From Halomonas sp. HAL1 (GTDB lineage Bacteria; Pseudomonadota; Gammaproteobacteria; Pseudomonadales; Halomonadaceae), in NCBI RefSeq assembly GCF_030544485.1, contig NZ_CP130610.1, positions 4,186,623 through 4,250,622 on the forward strand: a stretch of DNA of 64,000 nucleotides, in the 5' to 3' direction. Under the pieces are notes generated by a model that saw only the letters and a program-made list of their open reading frames with translations, searched no databases and was not told the DNA's origin. Positions 26,387 through 39,273 of the stretch are shown here, in pieces. The translations under genes and the position numbers were made by a program. The stretch's first letter is position 1; each line of letters opens with the position of its first letter.

Positions 26387-27187
26387 TTAAAAATAAAAGA
26401 ACCACAGCAGCCAAGCGCCAAACAATACGCGATAAATAACAAACGGCTGCATCCCCAATTTTTTGATGATGACTAGGAAGTAGTGGATACACAGGTACGC
26501 GCTGACCCCGGACAGGAACGTACCCACTAGCATCGCTAACCAATCAATCGACTCCGATGCGTTAAAAAGGCCTAATGCTTCCAAGCCACCGGCCAACACA
26601 ATCACCGGAATCGACAGCAAAAAAGAGAAACGTGAGGCGCCTTCCCGGCTCATTCCCACCATTAAAGCCGCCGTAATAGTAATGCCCGAGCGCGAAGTGC
26701 CCGGAATTAGCGCCAGCGCCTGGGCACCGCCAATAATCAGTACATCCTTCAAACACAATTGATATTCGCTGCGCGTTCCCCCTTTTCGCCAATCGGCATA
26801 CCCCAACAATAGACCGAAACCAATTAAACTGAAGCCAATTATCAGCGTAGAGCGCATATAGTGAGAAATAACATCGTGCAGTACTAAACCAATAATACCC
26901 ACGGGGATCGTGGCTAATGTCACCCAAAAGGCGAGCCGTGCATCATCGTTCACGCCTTTACCGCGCATAGCAGCTAGGCTGCTGGTCATCATCTGCCAAA
27001 TTTCGTGGCGAAAATAAAGTATTACCGCGGAGAGGCTGCCCAAATGCAGCGCCACATCAAAGGCTAAACCTTGATCTTCCCATTCTGTCAGCACAGGCAC
27101 CAAAATCAGGTGAGCAGAGCTTGAAACGGGTAAAAATTCAGAAATCCCCTGCACAACCGCTAACACCACCACCTGGAGCCAATCCAT
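26387..27187 (-). CDS. uppP: Undecaprenyl-diphosphatase UppP (BacA)
   Basis: This integral membrane enzyme recycles undecaprenyl pyrophosphate for peptidoglycan synthesis; family members also confer bacitracin tolerance. The 266-residue product carries both signature motifs, GISEFLPVSSSAHL near the N-terminus (about 14-27) and PGTSRSG (about 162-168), within about eight membrane segments. ATG 27187 has AGGAT upstream. It is divergent from the CDF exporter gene. Followed by the tandem repeat and then apbE on the same strand, 83 bp away. Confidence 0.96.
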   Translation of the reverse strand: MDWLQVVVLAVVQGISEFLPVSSSAHLILVPVLTEWEDQGLAFDVALHLGSLSAVILYFRHEIWQMMTSSLAAMRGKGVNDDARLAFWVTLATIPVGIIGLVLHDVISHYMRSTLIIGFSLIGFGLLLGYADWRKGGTRSEYQLCLKDVLIIGGAQALALIPGTSRSGITITAALMVGMSREGASRFSFLLSIPVIVLAGGLEALGLFNASESIDWLAMLVGTFLSGVSAYLCIHYFLVIIKKLGMQPFVIYRVLFGAWLLWFFYF

Positions 27188-27404
27188 AAATAATCCTGTG
27201 TAGAGTCACAATTTGATGGTTTTCAATGGGGCTTAAGGATACACATCCACCAATTCTTTGTCCGCCATTGCCTTGCTGATATTAACCGCTACAGCCACTG
27301 AAAAAGTGCTGTTTCACCATCCAAAGGCAGTGGACGCTATAGAGGATATAAGGAGTGCGCTACAATGGGCATCTATTGAATGCGTGCTTCCTTGCAAGGT
27401 ACCC

Positions 27405-28598
27405 ATGACTCAGACCGTTGAAACGCCAGTGGTTCACGATCAAGCGCGACTTAGCCAAGAAGCCAAGCGTGTCACCTACATCGGTGCATGGCTGGACGCC
27501 CTGTTGAGTGTCGTTAAAGTCACCATTGGTTTTATGGTCGGCTCAGCGGCGTTGATCGCCGACGGCATTCACTCCCTATCAGATTTAGTCACCGATGGTT
27601 TTGTCCTGGCAGCCATTCATTACGGCCGCCAGGAGCCCGATAAAGACCACCACTACGGCCACGGCCGAATCGAAACCCTGACTACCCTATTGCTGGGAAG
27701 TGTGCTGATCTTCGTGGCTGGCGGTATTGCCTGGTCGAGCCTGGATCGCCTGTTTAGCGGTACTGCCGTTAACGCGCCTGGTATGCTGGCGATTGTCATC
27801 ACGGTGATTGCGCTGCTCAGTAAGGAGTGGATTTTTCGCTACACCATGCGGGTGGCCAAGCGGGTAAAGTCAAAATTGCTCGAAGCCAATGCCTGGCACT
27901 CGCGCAGCGATGCCTTATCCACCGCCGTGGTGCTGGTAGCCCTGGTAGGCGCTCAGTTTGGTTTGGGCTGGCTGGATGCCGTCGCTGCTATCATCGTGGG
28001 CTTATTGGTCGGTAAGGTAGGCCTGGACTTGCTGTGGGAGTCGGCCCGCGAGCTGGTCGATACCGCGCTGCCGGTAGATGTTCAGGATCAGATGCACGAT
28101 GTGGCTTGCAGCGTTCCGGGTGTGGATAGCGTTCATGATCTGCGCACCCGCCAGTCGGCGGGCTGGGTCATGGTTGATCTACACGTGGTGGTAGGACCCA
28201 AAATCACCGTCTCCGAAGCCCATGAGATCGGTAACGAAGTGAGCCGCCGCCTGCGCCACGAATTCCCTGCTTTAACCGATGTGATCTTCCACGTTGACCC
28301 CGAAGACGACGCCGGTGCGGGCGATCCCAGCCGCCTTCCCGGCCTTCCGCTGCGACCTGAAGTAGAGGCCGCGCTAGATGCCCGCTGGTATAAGCACCCA
28401 GTCTGGCGAACGCTAAACGAGCTGCAGTTGCACTACCTGGACGATAAGGTCTCGGTATCGCTGATTATTGCTGATGCAGTGCATCAACCGCCTCAGTGCC
28501 TCGCTAGCCAGTTGAAGGCACTGGCCAGCGATATCGAGTGGCTGGGTCACGTCGAAGTGCTGTTTATCACCCGCGCCGCAAGTAGCTCTATGCGCTAA
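27405..28598 (+). CDS. Cation diffusion facilitator family exporter (FieF-like) with C-terminal extension
   Basis: A 397-residue inner-membrane divalent metal/proton antiporter. The zinc/iron site motifs are DGIHSLSD in TM2 and HSRSD in TM5, matching the FieF pattern, followed by a cytoplasmic domain containing VHDLRTRQSAGWVMVDLHVVV. FieF is about 300 residues; this protein has about 90 more after DPEDDAG, ending HVEVLFITRAA, which may be a second degraded dimerisation domain. The frame is open from 27258, but ATG 27405 has AAGGT upstream and gives the family N-terminus. Specific metal is not determinable. Confidence 0.9.
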   Translation: MTQTVETPVVHDQARLSQEAKRVTYIGAWLDALLSVVKVTIGFMVGSAALIADGIHSLSDLVTDGFVLAAIHYGRQEPDKDHHYGHGRIETLTTLLLGSVLIFVAGGIAWSSLDRLFSGTAVNAPGMLAIVITVIALLSKEWIFRYTMRVAKRVKSKLLEANAWHSRSDALSTAVVLVALVGAQFGLGWLDAVAAIIVGLLVGKVGLDLLWESARELVDTALPVDVQDQMHDVACSVPGVDSVHDLRTRQSAGWVMVDLHVVVGPKITVSEAHEIGNEVSRRLRHEFPALTDVIFHVDPEDDAGAGDPSRLPGLPLRPEVEAALDARWYKHPVWRTLNELQLHYLDDKVSVSLIIADAVHQPPQCLASQLKALASDIEWLGHVEVLFITRAASSSMR

Positions 28599-28636
28599 CC
28601 TCTAGATCCTTACACTGTGCTTATGTGAGCAGTTTT

Positions 28637-30013
28637 TTAAGAGAGTAGCAAAGTGGCGATGCTGAAGTAGATCACTACCCCCGAAGCATCAATAAGCGTG
28701 GTCACTAGCGGTGCTGAGGCCGTGGCAGGGTCAACCTTAAAGCGCTCTAGCACGAACGGCAGGCACATCCCCAGCAGGCTGCCGAACAGAACAATGGTGA
28801 CCATGCTGAGCGCGACCACCATCGCTAGAGCTTCACCGCCGCGCATGATGCCTATTGGTGTCACCGCAATGGCCATGGTGATACCTAACGCCCCTGCAAC
28901 AAGAAGTTCTCGGCCGAGTAATTTTCCCCAATCTTTAACGCCTACATCGCCAGTTGCCATACCACGTACCATCAACGTAGCCGCTTGAGCACCCGCATTA
29001 CCGCCACTCCCGATCAACAGCGGTAAAAAGAATACCAGCGCTACCTGGGCGGCAATAGTCTCTTCAAAATAGGCAATCCCGGCACCCGAAAACAGGTTGG
29101 CAAAAACCAGCAATACCAGCCAAAACACCCGCTTACGGTAAAGGCTCCAAAGCTTTACACGGCTAACGCCGTCCTCCAGTTGGCCGATCGACATGCCTTT
29201 GTGGAAATCTTCGGTGGCCTCGGATTCGGCGACATCCATGGCGTCATCGTGGGTCACAATGCCGACCATACGATCATCGGCATCAATCACCGGCAGCGCT
29301 AACAGGTCGTACTTCGCCACAATACGCGCGACGTCTTCCTGAGCGTTATCGACCCGCGTGCTGATAACATCTTTGATCATGATGTCATCGACGATGGCAC
29401 CAGGACGCGCCACCATCAGTTGGCGTAATGACATGGTACCAATCAGCTCACCGTCACTATCCAGGATATAGAGCTGATAGACCGTCTCTGCATCGGGCGC
29501 GGTCTGGCGTACCCGCATCATCGCTTGCGACACCGTCATGCCACTGGCTATGGACACATAGTCAGAGGTCATGATGGCGCCTGCGGTGCCCTCTTCGTAG
29601 CTGGCAAGCCGCTTTAGGTCTTCCCGCTCGCGGTGAGCCATGCGACGCAGCAATGCTTCACGCCGGTCTTCACTGAGTAGATTAAACAGGTCGGCACGTT
29701 CGTCCGAGCCCATCTCTTCGAGCAGCTTGAGTACCTGGCTATCGTCCAGCTCCCCGACTACCTCAAGCTGGCTCTCACCGGGCAGATAGCCCAGCACATT
29801 GGCTGCCCGTTCGGCAGAGAGGATATCCAGCAGAGCGAGCGCCGCAGGTAGCTCTTCGTCATCCTCGATCATCTCTTCGAGCACTTCACCGATATCCGCT
29901 GAGCGGGTTTCGGCCAAACGCAAAGAGAGCACCGATTTACTAGGCACTTCCTTGGCCAACTCGTCGAGTAGTTCGGCTTTTAATTGCTGTAGGCTTTCAT
30001 CGTTAAGCGCCAT
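28637..30013 (-). CDS. mgtE: Magnesium transporter MgtE
   Basis: A 458-residue Mg2+ channel with an N-terminal superhelical domain, two CBS domains (about 135-260: MTSDYVSI, DIMIKDVISTRVD, GIVTHDDAMDV), a plug helix, and five membrane segments ending the protein (LPLLIGSGGNAGAQAATL is the pore signature). ATG 30013 follows AGGGGAGAG; an in-frame GTG five codons upstream is possible but overlaps that site. No M-box riboswitch was recognised in the 175-bp upstream gap, which also contains the atp terminator. Confidence 0.95.
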   Translation of the reverse strand: MALNDESLQQLKAELLDELAKEVPSKSVLSLRLAETRSADIGEVLEEMIEDDEELPAALALLDILSAERAANVLGYLPGESQLEVVGELDDSQVLKLLEEMGSDERADLFNLLSEDRREALLRRMAHREREDLKRLASYEEGTAGAIMTSDYVSIASGMTVSQAMMRVRQTAPDAETVYQLYILDSDGELIGTMSLRQLMVARPGAIVDDIMIKDVISTRVDNAQEDVARIVAKYDLLALPVIDADDRMVGIVTHDDAMDVAESEATEDFHKGMSIGQLEDGVSRVKLWSLYRKRVFWLVLLVFANLFSGAGIAYFEETIAAQVALVFFLPLLIGSGGNAGAQAATLMVRGMATGDVGVKDWGKLLGRELLVAGALGITMAIAVTPIGIMRGGEALAMVVALSMVTIVLFGSLLGMCLPFVLERFKVDPATASAPLVTTLIDASGVVIYFSIATLLLS

Positions 30014-30127
30014 GGCTCTCCCCTTCACACTGACAAACGTCGTGCTGCCGACTTAATCCATTACAAAATCCATTACCTAACTCATCATACTTACTTATAT
30101 TACTATCCTTACTACCCAACAAAAAAA

Positions 30128-30162
30128 CGCCCCTTAAACCCTGATAACGGGCTTAAGGGGCG
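30128..30162 (-). terminator. Terminator of the atp operon
   Basis: 14-bp stem with one mismatch (30128-30141 with 30149-30162) followed on the minus strand by seven Ts (complement of 30121-30127). It is placed 26 bp after the atpC stop. A textbook intrinsic terminator. Confidence 0.93.
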
Positions 30163-30187
30163 CTGTACCACGCCAAACGCGTGGGTA

Positions 30188-30616
30188 TTAGCCTTTACCC
30201 GCCTTTTTACGCAGCTGCTGAATCGTTCGCAGCTGAGCAACGGCTTCGGCAAGTTCAGCGGCCGCTCGAGTATAATCAAGCTCCGATGACTTATCGTTAA
30301 AGGCTTTCAGCGCTTGCTGACGCGCTTCTTCGGCAGCAGCCTCATTGAGGTCGCTGGCCCGTGATGCGGCATCAGCCAGTATCGTTACCACATCCGGCTG
30401 GACTTCCATGAAGCCGCCAGTGACGTAGAAGTTCTCTTCTGCGCCACCATCATAGATCACGCGAACCGGACCCGGCTGAAGCTCAGTCAGCAGCGGAGCG
30501 TGACCTGGCAAAACGCCCAGATCACCCATCACCCCGGAAGCAATCACCTGCTCAACGGTACCTGAGAAGATGGATGCTTCAGCGCTGACGATATTGCAAG
30601 TAAAGCTATTCGCCAT
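30188..30616 (-). CDS. atpC: F1 ATP synthase epsilon subunit
   Basis: The 142-residue central-stalk subunit couples rotation and inhibits ATP hydrolysis. It shows the beta-sandwich N-terminal domain (LGVLPGHAPLLTELQPG, then VTGGFMEVQPDVVTILAD) and a C-terminal helical hairpin. Last gene of the operon, 24 bp after atpD and 26 bp before the terminator. Confidence 0.97.
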   Translation of the reverse strand: MANSFTCNIVSAEASIFSGTVEQVIASGVMGDLGVLPGHAPLLTELQPGPVRVIYDGGAEENFYVTGGFMEVQPDVVTILADAASRASDLNEAAAEEARQQALKAFNDKSSELDYTRAAAELAEAVAQLRTIQQLRKKAGKG

Positions 30617-30640
30617 AGCGAATCCCCCTCATGGACGGGA

Positions 30641-32032
<1,392 letters not shown>

Positions 32033-32094
32033 CTAAAACCTGCAAATGAAACCTGTCTGCCGGGAGCCGCTTAAAAGAGTCGGCTCCCTAGGCG

Positions 32095-32982
32095 TTATAC
32101 GGCAGCAGCGCCGCCGACGATCTCAGAAATTTCCTGGGTAATGGCAGCCTGACGGGCCTTGTTATAAACCATCTCCAGATCGTCGATCAGGCCGCCTGCG
32201 TTGTCGGTGGCACTTTTCATAGCGATCATTCGAGCGGCTTGTTCACAAGCGCCATTTTCCACTACCGCCTGATACACCTGCGATTCGATGAAACGAACCA
32301 ACAGGCTATCGAGCAACGCCTTGGCATCCGGTTCATACAGGTAGTCCCAGCTTCCGGGACGGGCGTTTTCGTCGTCTTGCTCAGCGTCTGCGCCCATATC
32401 GGGCGACAGGGGAAGAAGCTGACGAACCACTGGCTTTTGCGTCATGGTATTCACAAACTCGTTGTGCACCACGTACAGCCGGTCGAGACGTCCTTCGTCG
32501 TACGCTTCGAGCATGACCTTAATACTGCCAATCAAGCCTTCTACCGTCGGGGCTTCACCTAATCCACTTTTCGCTGCCACCAAATTACCGCCGTAATTGC
32601 GGAAAAAGGTGCTCGCCTTGGCGCCAAGGGCACAAAAATCCTGCTCGACACCTTGCTGTTTCCAGCTAACGGCTTCTTTCAGTAAGGCTTTGAAAAGATT
32701 GTGGTTCAAGCCACCGCACAGACCGCGGTCAGTGGATACCACAATGTAGCCAACACGCTTAACCTCGCTACGCTCGACCATATAGTCGTGCTTGTACTCA
32801 GGGTTCGCGTTGGCTAAGTGGCCAACCACATTACGGATCTGCTTAGCGTAAGGCTGACTAGCTCTCATCAGATCTTGCGCTTTACGCATTTTCGATGCAG
32901 CCACCATTTCCATGGCGCTGGTGATCTTCTGCGTATTTTTAATGCTCCCGATTTGGGTGCGTATCTCTTTTGCAGCTGCCAT
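32095..32982 (-). CDS. atpG: F1 ATP synthase gamma subunit
   Basis: The 295-residue rotor shaft. The N-terminal helix ([32 protein letters not shown] in two parts) and the C-terminal helix ([23 protein letters not shown] onward) form the coiled coil; [11 protein letters not shown] is the conserved Rossmann segment. It is slightly longer than E. coli AtpG (287), with an acidic insert ([16 protein letters not shown]) around residue 200, in keeping with a halophile. Confidence 0.97.
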   Translation of the reverse strand: MAAAKEIRTQIGSIKNTQKITSAMEMVAASKMRKAQDLMRASQPYAKQIRNVVGHLANANPEYKHDYMVERSEVKRVGYIVVSTDRGLCGGLNHNLFKALLKEAVSWKQQGVEQDFCALGAKASTFFRNYGGNLVAAKSGLGEAPTVEGLIGSIKVMLEAYDEGRLDRLYVVHNEFVNTMTQKPVVRQLLPLSPDMGADAEQDDENARPGSWDYLYEPDAKALLDSLLVRFIESQVYQAVVENGACEQAARMIAMKSATDNAGGLIDDLEMVYNKARQAAITQEISEIVGGAAAV

Positions 32983-33050
32983 AGCGATCTACCCTTCGTT
33001 CGTGGCTCTCAGAAAGCATGCAAACCCGCCCATTACAGGCGGGCCAGACA

Positions 33051-34595
33051 TTACCAGCTCTGAGTCGCCTTGAACTTCTCGAGACCCGACTTCAAGCCGT
33101 CTTGAATCTCACCGTTGTAGTCGCCGCTCTGGTTGATCTTGTCGAGTAGATCACCATGTTCAGACTTCATGTAGTCGTGCAGGGCACGCTCAAAGTCCAA
33201 CACTTTGTTGACTTCGACATCGTCCAGATAACCTTCGTTGGCGGCGTACAGCGAAAGCGCCATTTCAGCCACTGACATCGGCGAGTACTGGTTCTGCTTC
33301 ATCAACTCGGTAACACGCTGACCGTGTTCGAGCTGCTTACGCGTGGCTTCATCAAGGTCAGACGCGAACTGCGAGAAGGCCGCCAATTCACGGTACTGAG
33401 CCAGTGCCAGACGTACGCTGCCGCCGAGCTTTTTGATGATTTTGGTCTGCGCCGAACCACCGACACGAGAAACCGAGAGACCTGCGTTAATCGCCGGACG
33501 AATACCGGAGTTAAACAGGTTGGTTTCCAGGAAGATCTGACCATCGGTGATCGAGATGACGTTGGTCGGAACGAACGCAGAAACGTCGCCACCCTGGGTT
33601 TCGATGATTGGCAGCGCGGTTAAGGAACCGGTCTTACCTTTCACTTCACCGTTGGTGAACTTCTCAACGTAGTCGACGTTAACCCGCGCAGCACGCTCAA
33701 GTAGACGTGAGTGGAGATAGAAAACGTCACCAGGATAAGCTTCACGGCCCGGCGGACGACGCAGCAGCAGCGATACCTGACGGTACGCAACGGCCTGCTT
33801 GGAAAGGTCGTCATACACGATGAGTGAGTTTTCACCGCGGTCGCGGAAGTACTCGCCCATGGTGCAACCAGAGTAAGGTGCCAGGAACTGCATCGGCGCC
33901 GGGTCGGCGGCACCAGCGGCAACGACGATGGTGTGTTCCATCGCGCCGTGCTCTTCGAGCTTACGTACCACGTTAGCAATGGTCGACTGCTTCTGACCAA
34001 TCGCCACGTAGACACAGGTCACGCCTTTGCCTTTCTGGTTGATGATCGCATCAATGGCAATGGCGGACTTACCAATCTGGCGGTCACCGATGATCAGCTC
34101 ACGCTGACCACGACCGATCGGCACCATGGCGTCAATGGATTTGAGACCGGTTTGGATCGGCTCATCAACAGACTGACGGGTAATAACACCCGGTGCCACT
34201 TTCTCGACGGCGTCGGTCATGGTGGTGTTGATGTCGCCTTTACCATCGATGGGGTTACCCAGCGCATCGACAACACGACCAATCAGCTCGGGACCTACCG
34301 GCACTTCGAGAATACGACCAGTACACTTGGCGGTCATGCCCTCTTCGAGCTGTAGGTAGTCACCCAGTACCACGGCACCTACGGAGTCGCGCTCCAGGTT
34401 CAGTACCATGCCAAAGATGCTGTTGGGGAATTCGATCATTTCACCAAACATCGCGTCTTCGAGGCCGTGAATTTTCACGATACCGTCGGAAACAGTGACG
34501 ATGGTGCCCTGATTATGGGCTTCAGATGCGACGTCAAGCTTTTCAATTCGCTGCTTGATGATGTCGCTGATCTCGGAAGGATTCAGTTGCTGCAT
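33051..34595 (-). CDS. atpA: F1 ATP synthase alpha subunit
   Basis: The 514-residue non-catalytic nucleotide-binding subunit. P-loop GDRQIGKSA, the arginine-finger signature [14 protein letters not shown], and the N-terminal beta-barrel ([15 protein letters not shown]) are present. Located 68 bp upstream of atpG and 16 bp downstream of atpH. Confidence 0.98.
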   Translation of the reverse strand: MQQLNPSEISDIIKQRIEKLDVASEAHNQGTIVTVSDGIVKIHGLEDAMFGEMIEFPNSIFGMVLNLERDSVGAVVLGDYLQLEEGMTAKCTGRILEVPVGPELIGRVVDALGNPIDGKGDINTTMTDAVEKVAPGVITRQSVDEPIQTGLKSIDAMVPIGRGQRELIIGDRQIGKSAIAIDAIINQKGKGVTCVYVAIGQKQSTIANVVRKLEEHGAMEHTIVVAAGAADPAPMQFLAPYSGCTMGEYFRDRGENSLIVYDDLSKQAVAYRQVSLLLRRPPGREAYPGDVFYLHSRLLERAARVNVDYVEKFTNGEVKGKTGSLTALPIIETQGGDVSAFVPTNVISITDGQIFLETNLFNSGIRPAINAGLSVSRVGGSAQTKIIKKLGGSVRLALAQYRELAAFSQFASDLDEATRKQLEHGQRVTELMKQNQYSPMSVAEMALSLYAANEGYLDDVEVNKVLDFERALHDYMKSEHGDLLDKINQSGDYNGEIQDGLKSGLEKFKATQSW

Positions 34596-34611
34596 GCCAT
34601 GTCCCTCAGAC

Positions 34612-35148
34612 TCAAGCGGTTAGCGCTTCGGAAAGGCGGTTCAATCGACCACGGACCGACCCGTCAATAACGGTGTCGCCAGCACGTAGGATGACACCGC
34701 CAATTAGCGACTTGTCCACTTGAGTAGTAATAGAGATTTCGCGATTCAGACGTTTTTTAAGCGCGTTCGCTAGCTTCGTTTCTTGCTCGCTATCTAGCTG
34801 ATAAGCAGAAGTGACGTTCACTTCAACCCGCTGCTCGTGTTCGGCGCGCAGGTGCTCAAACTGTTCAGCAATCGATGCCAGCACCATCAGGCGGCCTTGG
34901 TCAGCCAAGACAGTCAAAAATCGCTGTAAAGCTTTATCCTGTTGTTCAGGAATCAGCTCGACAAGCAGCGACACTTTTTGGCCGCTATCTAGTTTTGGAC
35001 TGCTTAACCGATGGCGAACGTTAACGTCTGCTACCGCAAAGCTTAAAAAACTCAGCGCTTGTGACCAGCTATCAAGCGCCTCATGATCACGCGCGTATTC
35101 AAACGCTGCCTTAGCGTAAGGACGAGCGACGGTCAGTAATTCCGCCAT
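34612..35148 (-). CDS. atpH: F1 ATP synthase delta subunit
   Basis: The 178-residue peripheral stalk subunit sits on top of F1. It begins [19 protein letters not shown] and ends with the OSCP signature [28 protein letters not shown] (given in the sequence as consecutive parts). The ATG has a strong GGAGGTG site. It is 11 bp after atpF. Confidence 0.97.
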   Translation of the reverse strand: MAELLTVARPYAKAAFEYARDHEALDSWSQALSFLSFAVADVNVRHRLSSPKLDSGQKVSLLVELIPEQQDKALQRFLTVLADQGRLMVLASIAEQFEHLRAEHEQRVEVNVTSAYQLDSEQETKLANALKKRLNREISITTQVDKSLIGGVILRAGDTVIDGSVRGRLNRLSEALTA

Positions 35149-35159
35149 GGTTCACCTCC

Positions 35160-35630
35160 TTACAGTTCAGCAGCAAGCTCATCAAGTAACTTGCGATGGG
35201 CTTGTTCGTCGACCGACGCTTCAAGAACACGCTCGGCACCCATAACGGCGAGATAAGAGACCTGGGCACGAAGTTCATCCTTAGCGCGATTCACTTCTTG
35301 CTCAATCTCGGAACGTGCACTCGCTACTAGGCGTTCGCCTTCGGCGCGGGCCTGTTCGCGGGCTTCTTCAACTATCTGGGCAGAGCGCTTATTGGCCTGC
35401 TCAAGAATTTGCGAAGCTTGCTCCTTGCTTTCACGCAGCATCTGCTCAGCGCGCTCTTGAGCAAGCTCAAGGTCACGGTTAGCACGGCTAGCTGCGTCCA
35501 AGCCATCAGCAATTTTCTTTTGACGCTCATGAAGCGCGTTGCTGATCGGAGGCCACACATACTTTATGCAAAACCAGACAAAGATCGCGAAGGCGATCGT
35601 TTGCCCGATTAGCGTCATGTTGATATTCAC
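35160..35630 (-). CDS. atpF: F0 ATP synthase subunit b
   Basis: The 156-residue peripheral stalk subunit has one N-terminal membrane helix ([21 protein letters not shown]) and a long charged coiled coil. GTG start at 35630 after GAGGTAC; the product begins MNIN, as in other gammaproteobacteria. Dimerises and contacts AtpH. Confidence 0.97.
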   Translation of the reverse strand: MNINMTLIGQTIAFAIFVWFCIKYVWPPISNALHERQKKIADGLDAASRANRDLELAQERAEQMLRESKEQASQILEQANKRSAQIVEEAREQARAEGERLVASARSEIEQEVNRAKDELRAQVSYLAVMGAERVLEASVDEQAHRKLLDELAAEL

Positions 35631-35706
35631 AGGAATGTACCTCTGACAAGTTCGTGGCGACCGGAGTGAAACAAAACCGAGCGTATAACGCTCGGCTCAG
35701 CAGTCA

Positions 35707-35952
<246 letters not shown>

Positions 35953-36009
35953 TCAAGTTAAAGTCTAAGGTTGAGGGTTAAGGGTGTTGTCTTACAAACA
36001 GTGCTTACT

Positions 36010-36849
<840 letters not shown>

Positions 36850-36869
36850 TCAATCAGTTGTGCAATTTT

Positions 36870-37304
36870 CTAGGCATTAGCGTTTTTTGGCATTAACCAA
36901 GGCGTAAGCCAATGCGTTAGAACAACCGCAACATAAGCGTAAAAAAAGAAAGCAGGGTTTGAGGGGGGCACTGCCACAAATACTGCGACAAACAGTGCCA
37001 CCGTCAAACCAAACTTGCCTGCTTCGGCACGAAACAAGCGCATCGCTGCCTGTGATGGCCGGGGCGAATGCAAAACACCCATTCGCTTAATAAAAAAAGC
37101 GTGAGGCAATAAGGCTACTAACGCCCCTTTCAAAACCGATGATATGCCTCCTACATCGGTATTTAGGTAGGCCATCAGCATACCTAAAAAAGTAATTATC
37201 ATTTGCGCGATCGTGAGTCGAACGATGTAGGCTCTTCGCCGCTGGGTTTCGTATCGCTGCATAGCTTTCTGAATCAATACCCAGTCGCTGAATAAAATCG
37301 TCAT
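36870..37304 (-). CDS. atpI: ATP synthase accessory protein AtpI
   Basis: A 144-residue membrane protein with about four hydrophobic segments, in the first position of the atp operon, where AtpI (c-ring assembly helper/ion supply) is found in proteobacteria. Sequence conservation in this family is low, so position carries much of the call. The start could instead be the internal ATG at MQRYETQ. The 175-bp gap upstream (37305-37479) should contain the operon promoter. Confidence 0.88.
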   Translation of the reverse strand: MTILFSDWVLIQKAMQRYETQRRRAYIVRLTIAQMIITFLGMLMAYLNTDVGGISSVLKGALVALLPHAFFIKRMGVLHSPRPSQAAMRLFRAEAGKFGLTVALFVAVFVAVPPSNPAFFFYAYVAVVLTHWLTPWLMPKNANA

Positions 37305-37479
37305 ACATCGACAAACGTATTCCTAGACAAACACAGACAACCTGCACAAATCTTGCGCGATTATAGGGAAGCGCTATCACACCTTCAACCGAAGTCGCAC
37401 CGATTTTGCCCGCTAAGAGGTCGATTTGCGACCAAAGAGGTAAAACGTGGTCACTTCTTACGCGATATTGAATAGCCTG

Positions 37480-38409
37480 CTATTTAATATGATTTAAGAT
37501 GCCGTCCAACTCTTCAAGGCTCGTATAGCGTATCGTTAATTTACCTTTGCCTTTTTGACCATGGTCAATAGAGACGGGAGCACCGAGCAGCTCACCAAGA
37601 TGTGTTTCCAGTTTTGCCACATCGGGCTGTTTGTTTGGACGGCTAGGCGTTTTGATGGGCGCTTGGCTGGTCTGCACTTTTTTCACCAGCGCTTCGGTTG
37701 CCCGAACGGTCATGTCGTTATTGACCACTTCATGGGCCACTTGCCGCTGCTGGGCGCTATTTAACGTTAGCAACGCCCGCGCATGGCCCATATCCAAATC
37801 ACCACGTTCGAGCAGGGTTTGTACTTCGGGGTCTAGCGCCAGCAGGCGCAACAGATTAGCCACCTGAGTGCGCGATTTCCCCACCGCGTCGGCTATCTGC
37901 TGCTGAGTAAGCTCGAACTCTTCACCAAGACGCTTGAGTGCCATGGCTTCTTCAATAGCGTTAAGATTTTCACGCTGGATGTTTTCGATTAACGCCAGTG
38001 CCAAGGCGACTTCATCGCTGACATCGCGAATAACGGCCGGAATAACGTCCAGCTCAGCCAGCTGTGCGGCACGCCAGCGGCGCTCACCGGCAATAATTTC
38101 GTAGCGGTCGACACCGATCGGGCGCACCACGATAGGCTGCATGACGCCCTGGGCACGAATGGAATCTGCCAGTTCTTCTAGCGCTTCGGGCTGAATATCG
38201 CGGCGCGGCTGATATTTACCCCGCGTTAGTTGCCCTAACGGCAGGCGTTCAAGGCGATCTTCGGTAACGTCTTCAGCCGCGGCGCTACGCGCTGCGTCAG
38301 TAAGCTCCAAAGGCGTACCGCTACCGGCAAGTTCCAAGCTGTCACGGCGACGGGCACCGGCACCAATCAGGGCATCCAGGCCACGTCCCAGCGCGGGTTT
38401 ACGCGTCAT
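37480..38409 (-). CDS. parB: Chromosome partitioning protein ParB
   Basis: A 309-residue CTP-dependent DNA clamp that loads at parS near the origin. Its N-terminus is RKPALGRGLDALIG, the CTPase/Box II motif is GERRWRA, the helix-turn-helix is LTQQQIADAVGKSRTQVANLLRL, and a C-terminal dimerisation domain is present. It lies 61 bp after parA. No clear parS site was found in the window by eye. Confidence 0.97.
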   Translation of the reverse strand: MTRKPALGRGLDALIGAGARRRDSLELAGSGTPLELTDAARSAAAEDVTEDRLERLPLGQLTRGKYQPRRDIQPEALEELADSIRAQGVMQPIVVRPIGVDRYEIIAGERRWRAAQLAELDVIPAVIRDVSDEVALALALIENIQRENLNAIEEAMALKRLGEEFELTQQQIADAVGKSRTQVANLLRLLALDPEVQTLLERGDLDMGHARALLTLNSAQQRQVAHEVVNNDMTVRATEALVKKVQTSQAPIKTPSRPNKQPDVAKLETHLGELLGAPVSIDHGQKGKGKLTIRYTSLEELDGILNHIK

Positions 38410-38470
38410 TCGCTTTCCCTCATTTTTTCAGCGCCCCTTTTTTGAATTGAAGAGTTGAAGTGAAGAGTGG

Positions 38471-39238
38471 TTACAGTGAAAGACGACGAATCATCTCTTT
38501 GGCTAGTACGCGGTAGGCCTGGCTACCCCGGGAGAACCGGGCATATTGCGTCACGGGCAGCCCGTGGCTTGGCGCTTCGGCAACTTTTACGTTACGCGGG
38601 ATGGTCGTTTTCAATAGCATATCGCCAAAATAGTCACGTAGCTGCTTATCCACTTCCCGCGTTAAACTGGTGCGCTTGTCGTACATGGTGCGCAAAATGC
38701 CTGCAATCGCTAGGTCAGGATTCACATTTTGCTTAATCTGCTCAACGGTATCGAGCAGTGCCGATAACCCTTCTAACGCATAGAACTCACACTGTAGTGG
38801 GATCAATACGCTGTCAGAAGCCGTTAACGCATTCACGGTAAGCATGTTCAACGAGGGTGGGCAGTCAATAAGCACCACATCGTACTCACTGGAGACCGAG
38901 GCAAGCGCGGTGGTTAAGCAGCTTTCACTTTTCTCGCGGTCTAATAGCTCGACTTCAGCGGCGGTGAGATCACCGTTCCCCGGCAGTACGTCATACTTGA
39001 CCGCCAGCTTTTTAACAATCGTTTCAGCAGCCGTTGCTTCGCCCAACAGTACATCAAGCACGCTTTTATCGAGCTCATATTTATCGATGCCGCTGCCCAT
39101 GCTGGCATGGCCTTGGGGGTCAAGATCCACCAACAGCACACGACGGTCGAGCGCAGCGAGACTGGCCGCCAGGTTAACGGCTGAGGTGGTCTTGCCCACG
39201 CCGCCTTTTTGGTTGGTCAGGGCAATGATCTGGCTCAC
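38471..39238 (-). CDS. parA: Chromosome partitioning ATPase ParA (Soj)
   Basis: A 255-residue deviant Walker ATPase that drives origin segregation with ParB. N-terminal KGGVGKTTSAVNLA with signature Lys, LLVDLDPQGHASM, and VLIDCPPSLNMLT are present. 35 bp after rsmG in the usual mnmG-rsmG-parA-parB order. Confidence 0.97.
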   Translation of the reverse strand: MSQIIALTNQKGGVGKTTSAVNLAASLAALDRRVLLVDLDPQGHASMGSGIDKYELDKSVLDVLLGEATAAETIVKKLAVKYDVLPGNGDLTAAEVELLDREKSESCLTTALASVSSEYDVVLIDCPPSLNMLTVNALTASDSVLIPLQCEFYALEGLSALLDTVEQIKQNVNPDLAIAGILRTMYDKRTSLTREVDKQLRDYFGDMLLKTTIPRNVKVAEAPSHGLPVTQYARFSRGSQAYRVLAKEMIRRLSL

Positions 39239-39273
39239 TTACTCAACTCCTTCCTGGGGGGCAGAATCAACAT

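Noticed and set aside
30014..30127. Possible magnesium riboswitch (M-box) upstream of mgtE
   Set aside because: The leader is about 110 bp and lacks the conserved M-box helices; only the atp terminator is nearby.
30149..30162. CTTAAG inside the atp terminator as another PmrA/QseB half-site
   Set aside because: There is no second half-site at 5-6 bp spacing, and the sequence is explained by the terminator stem.
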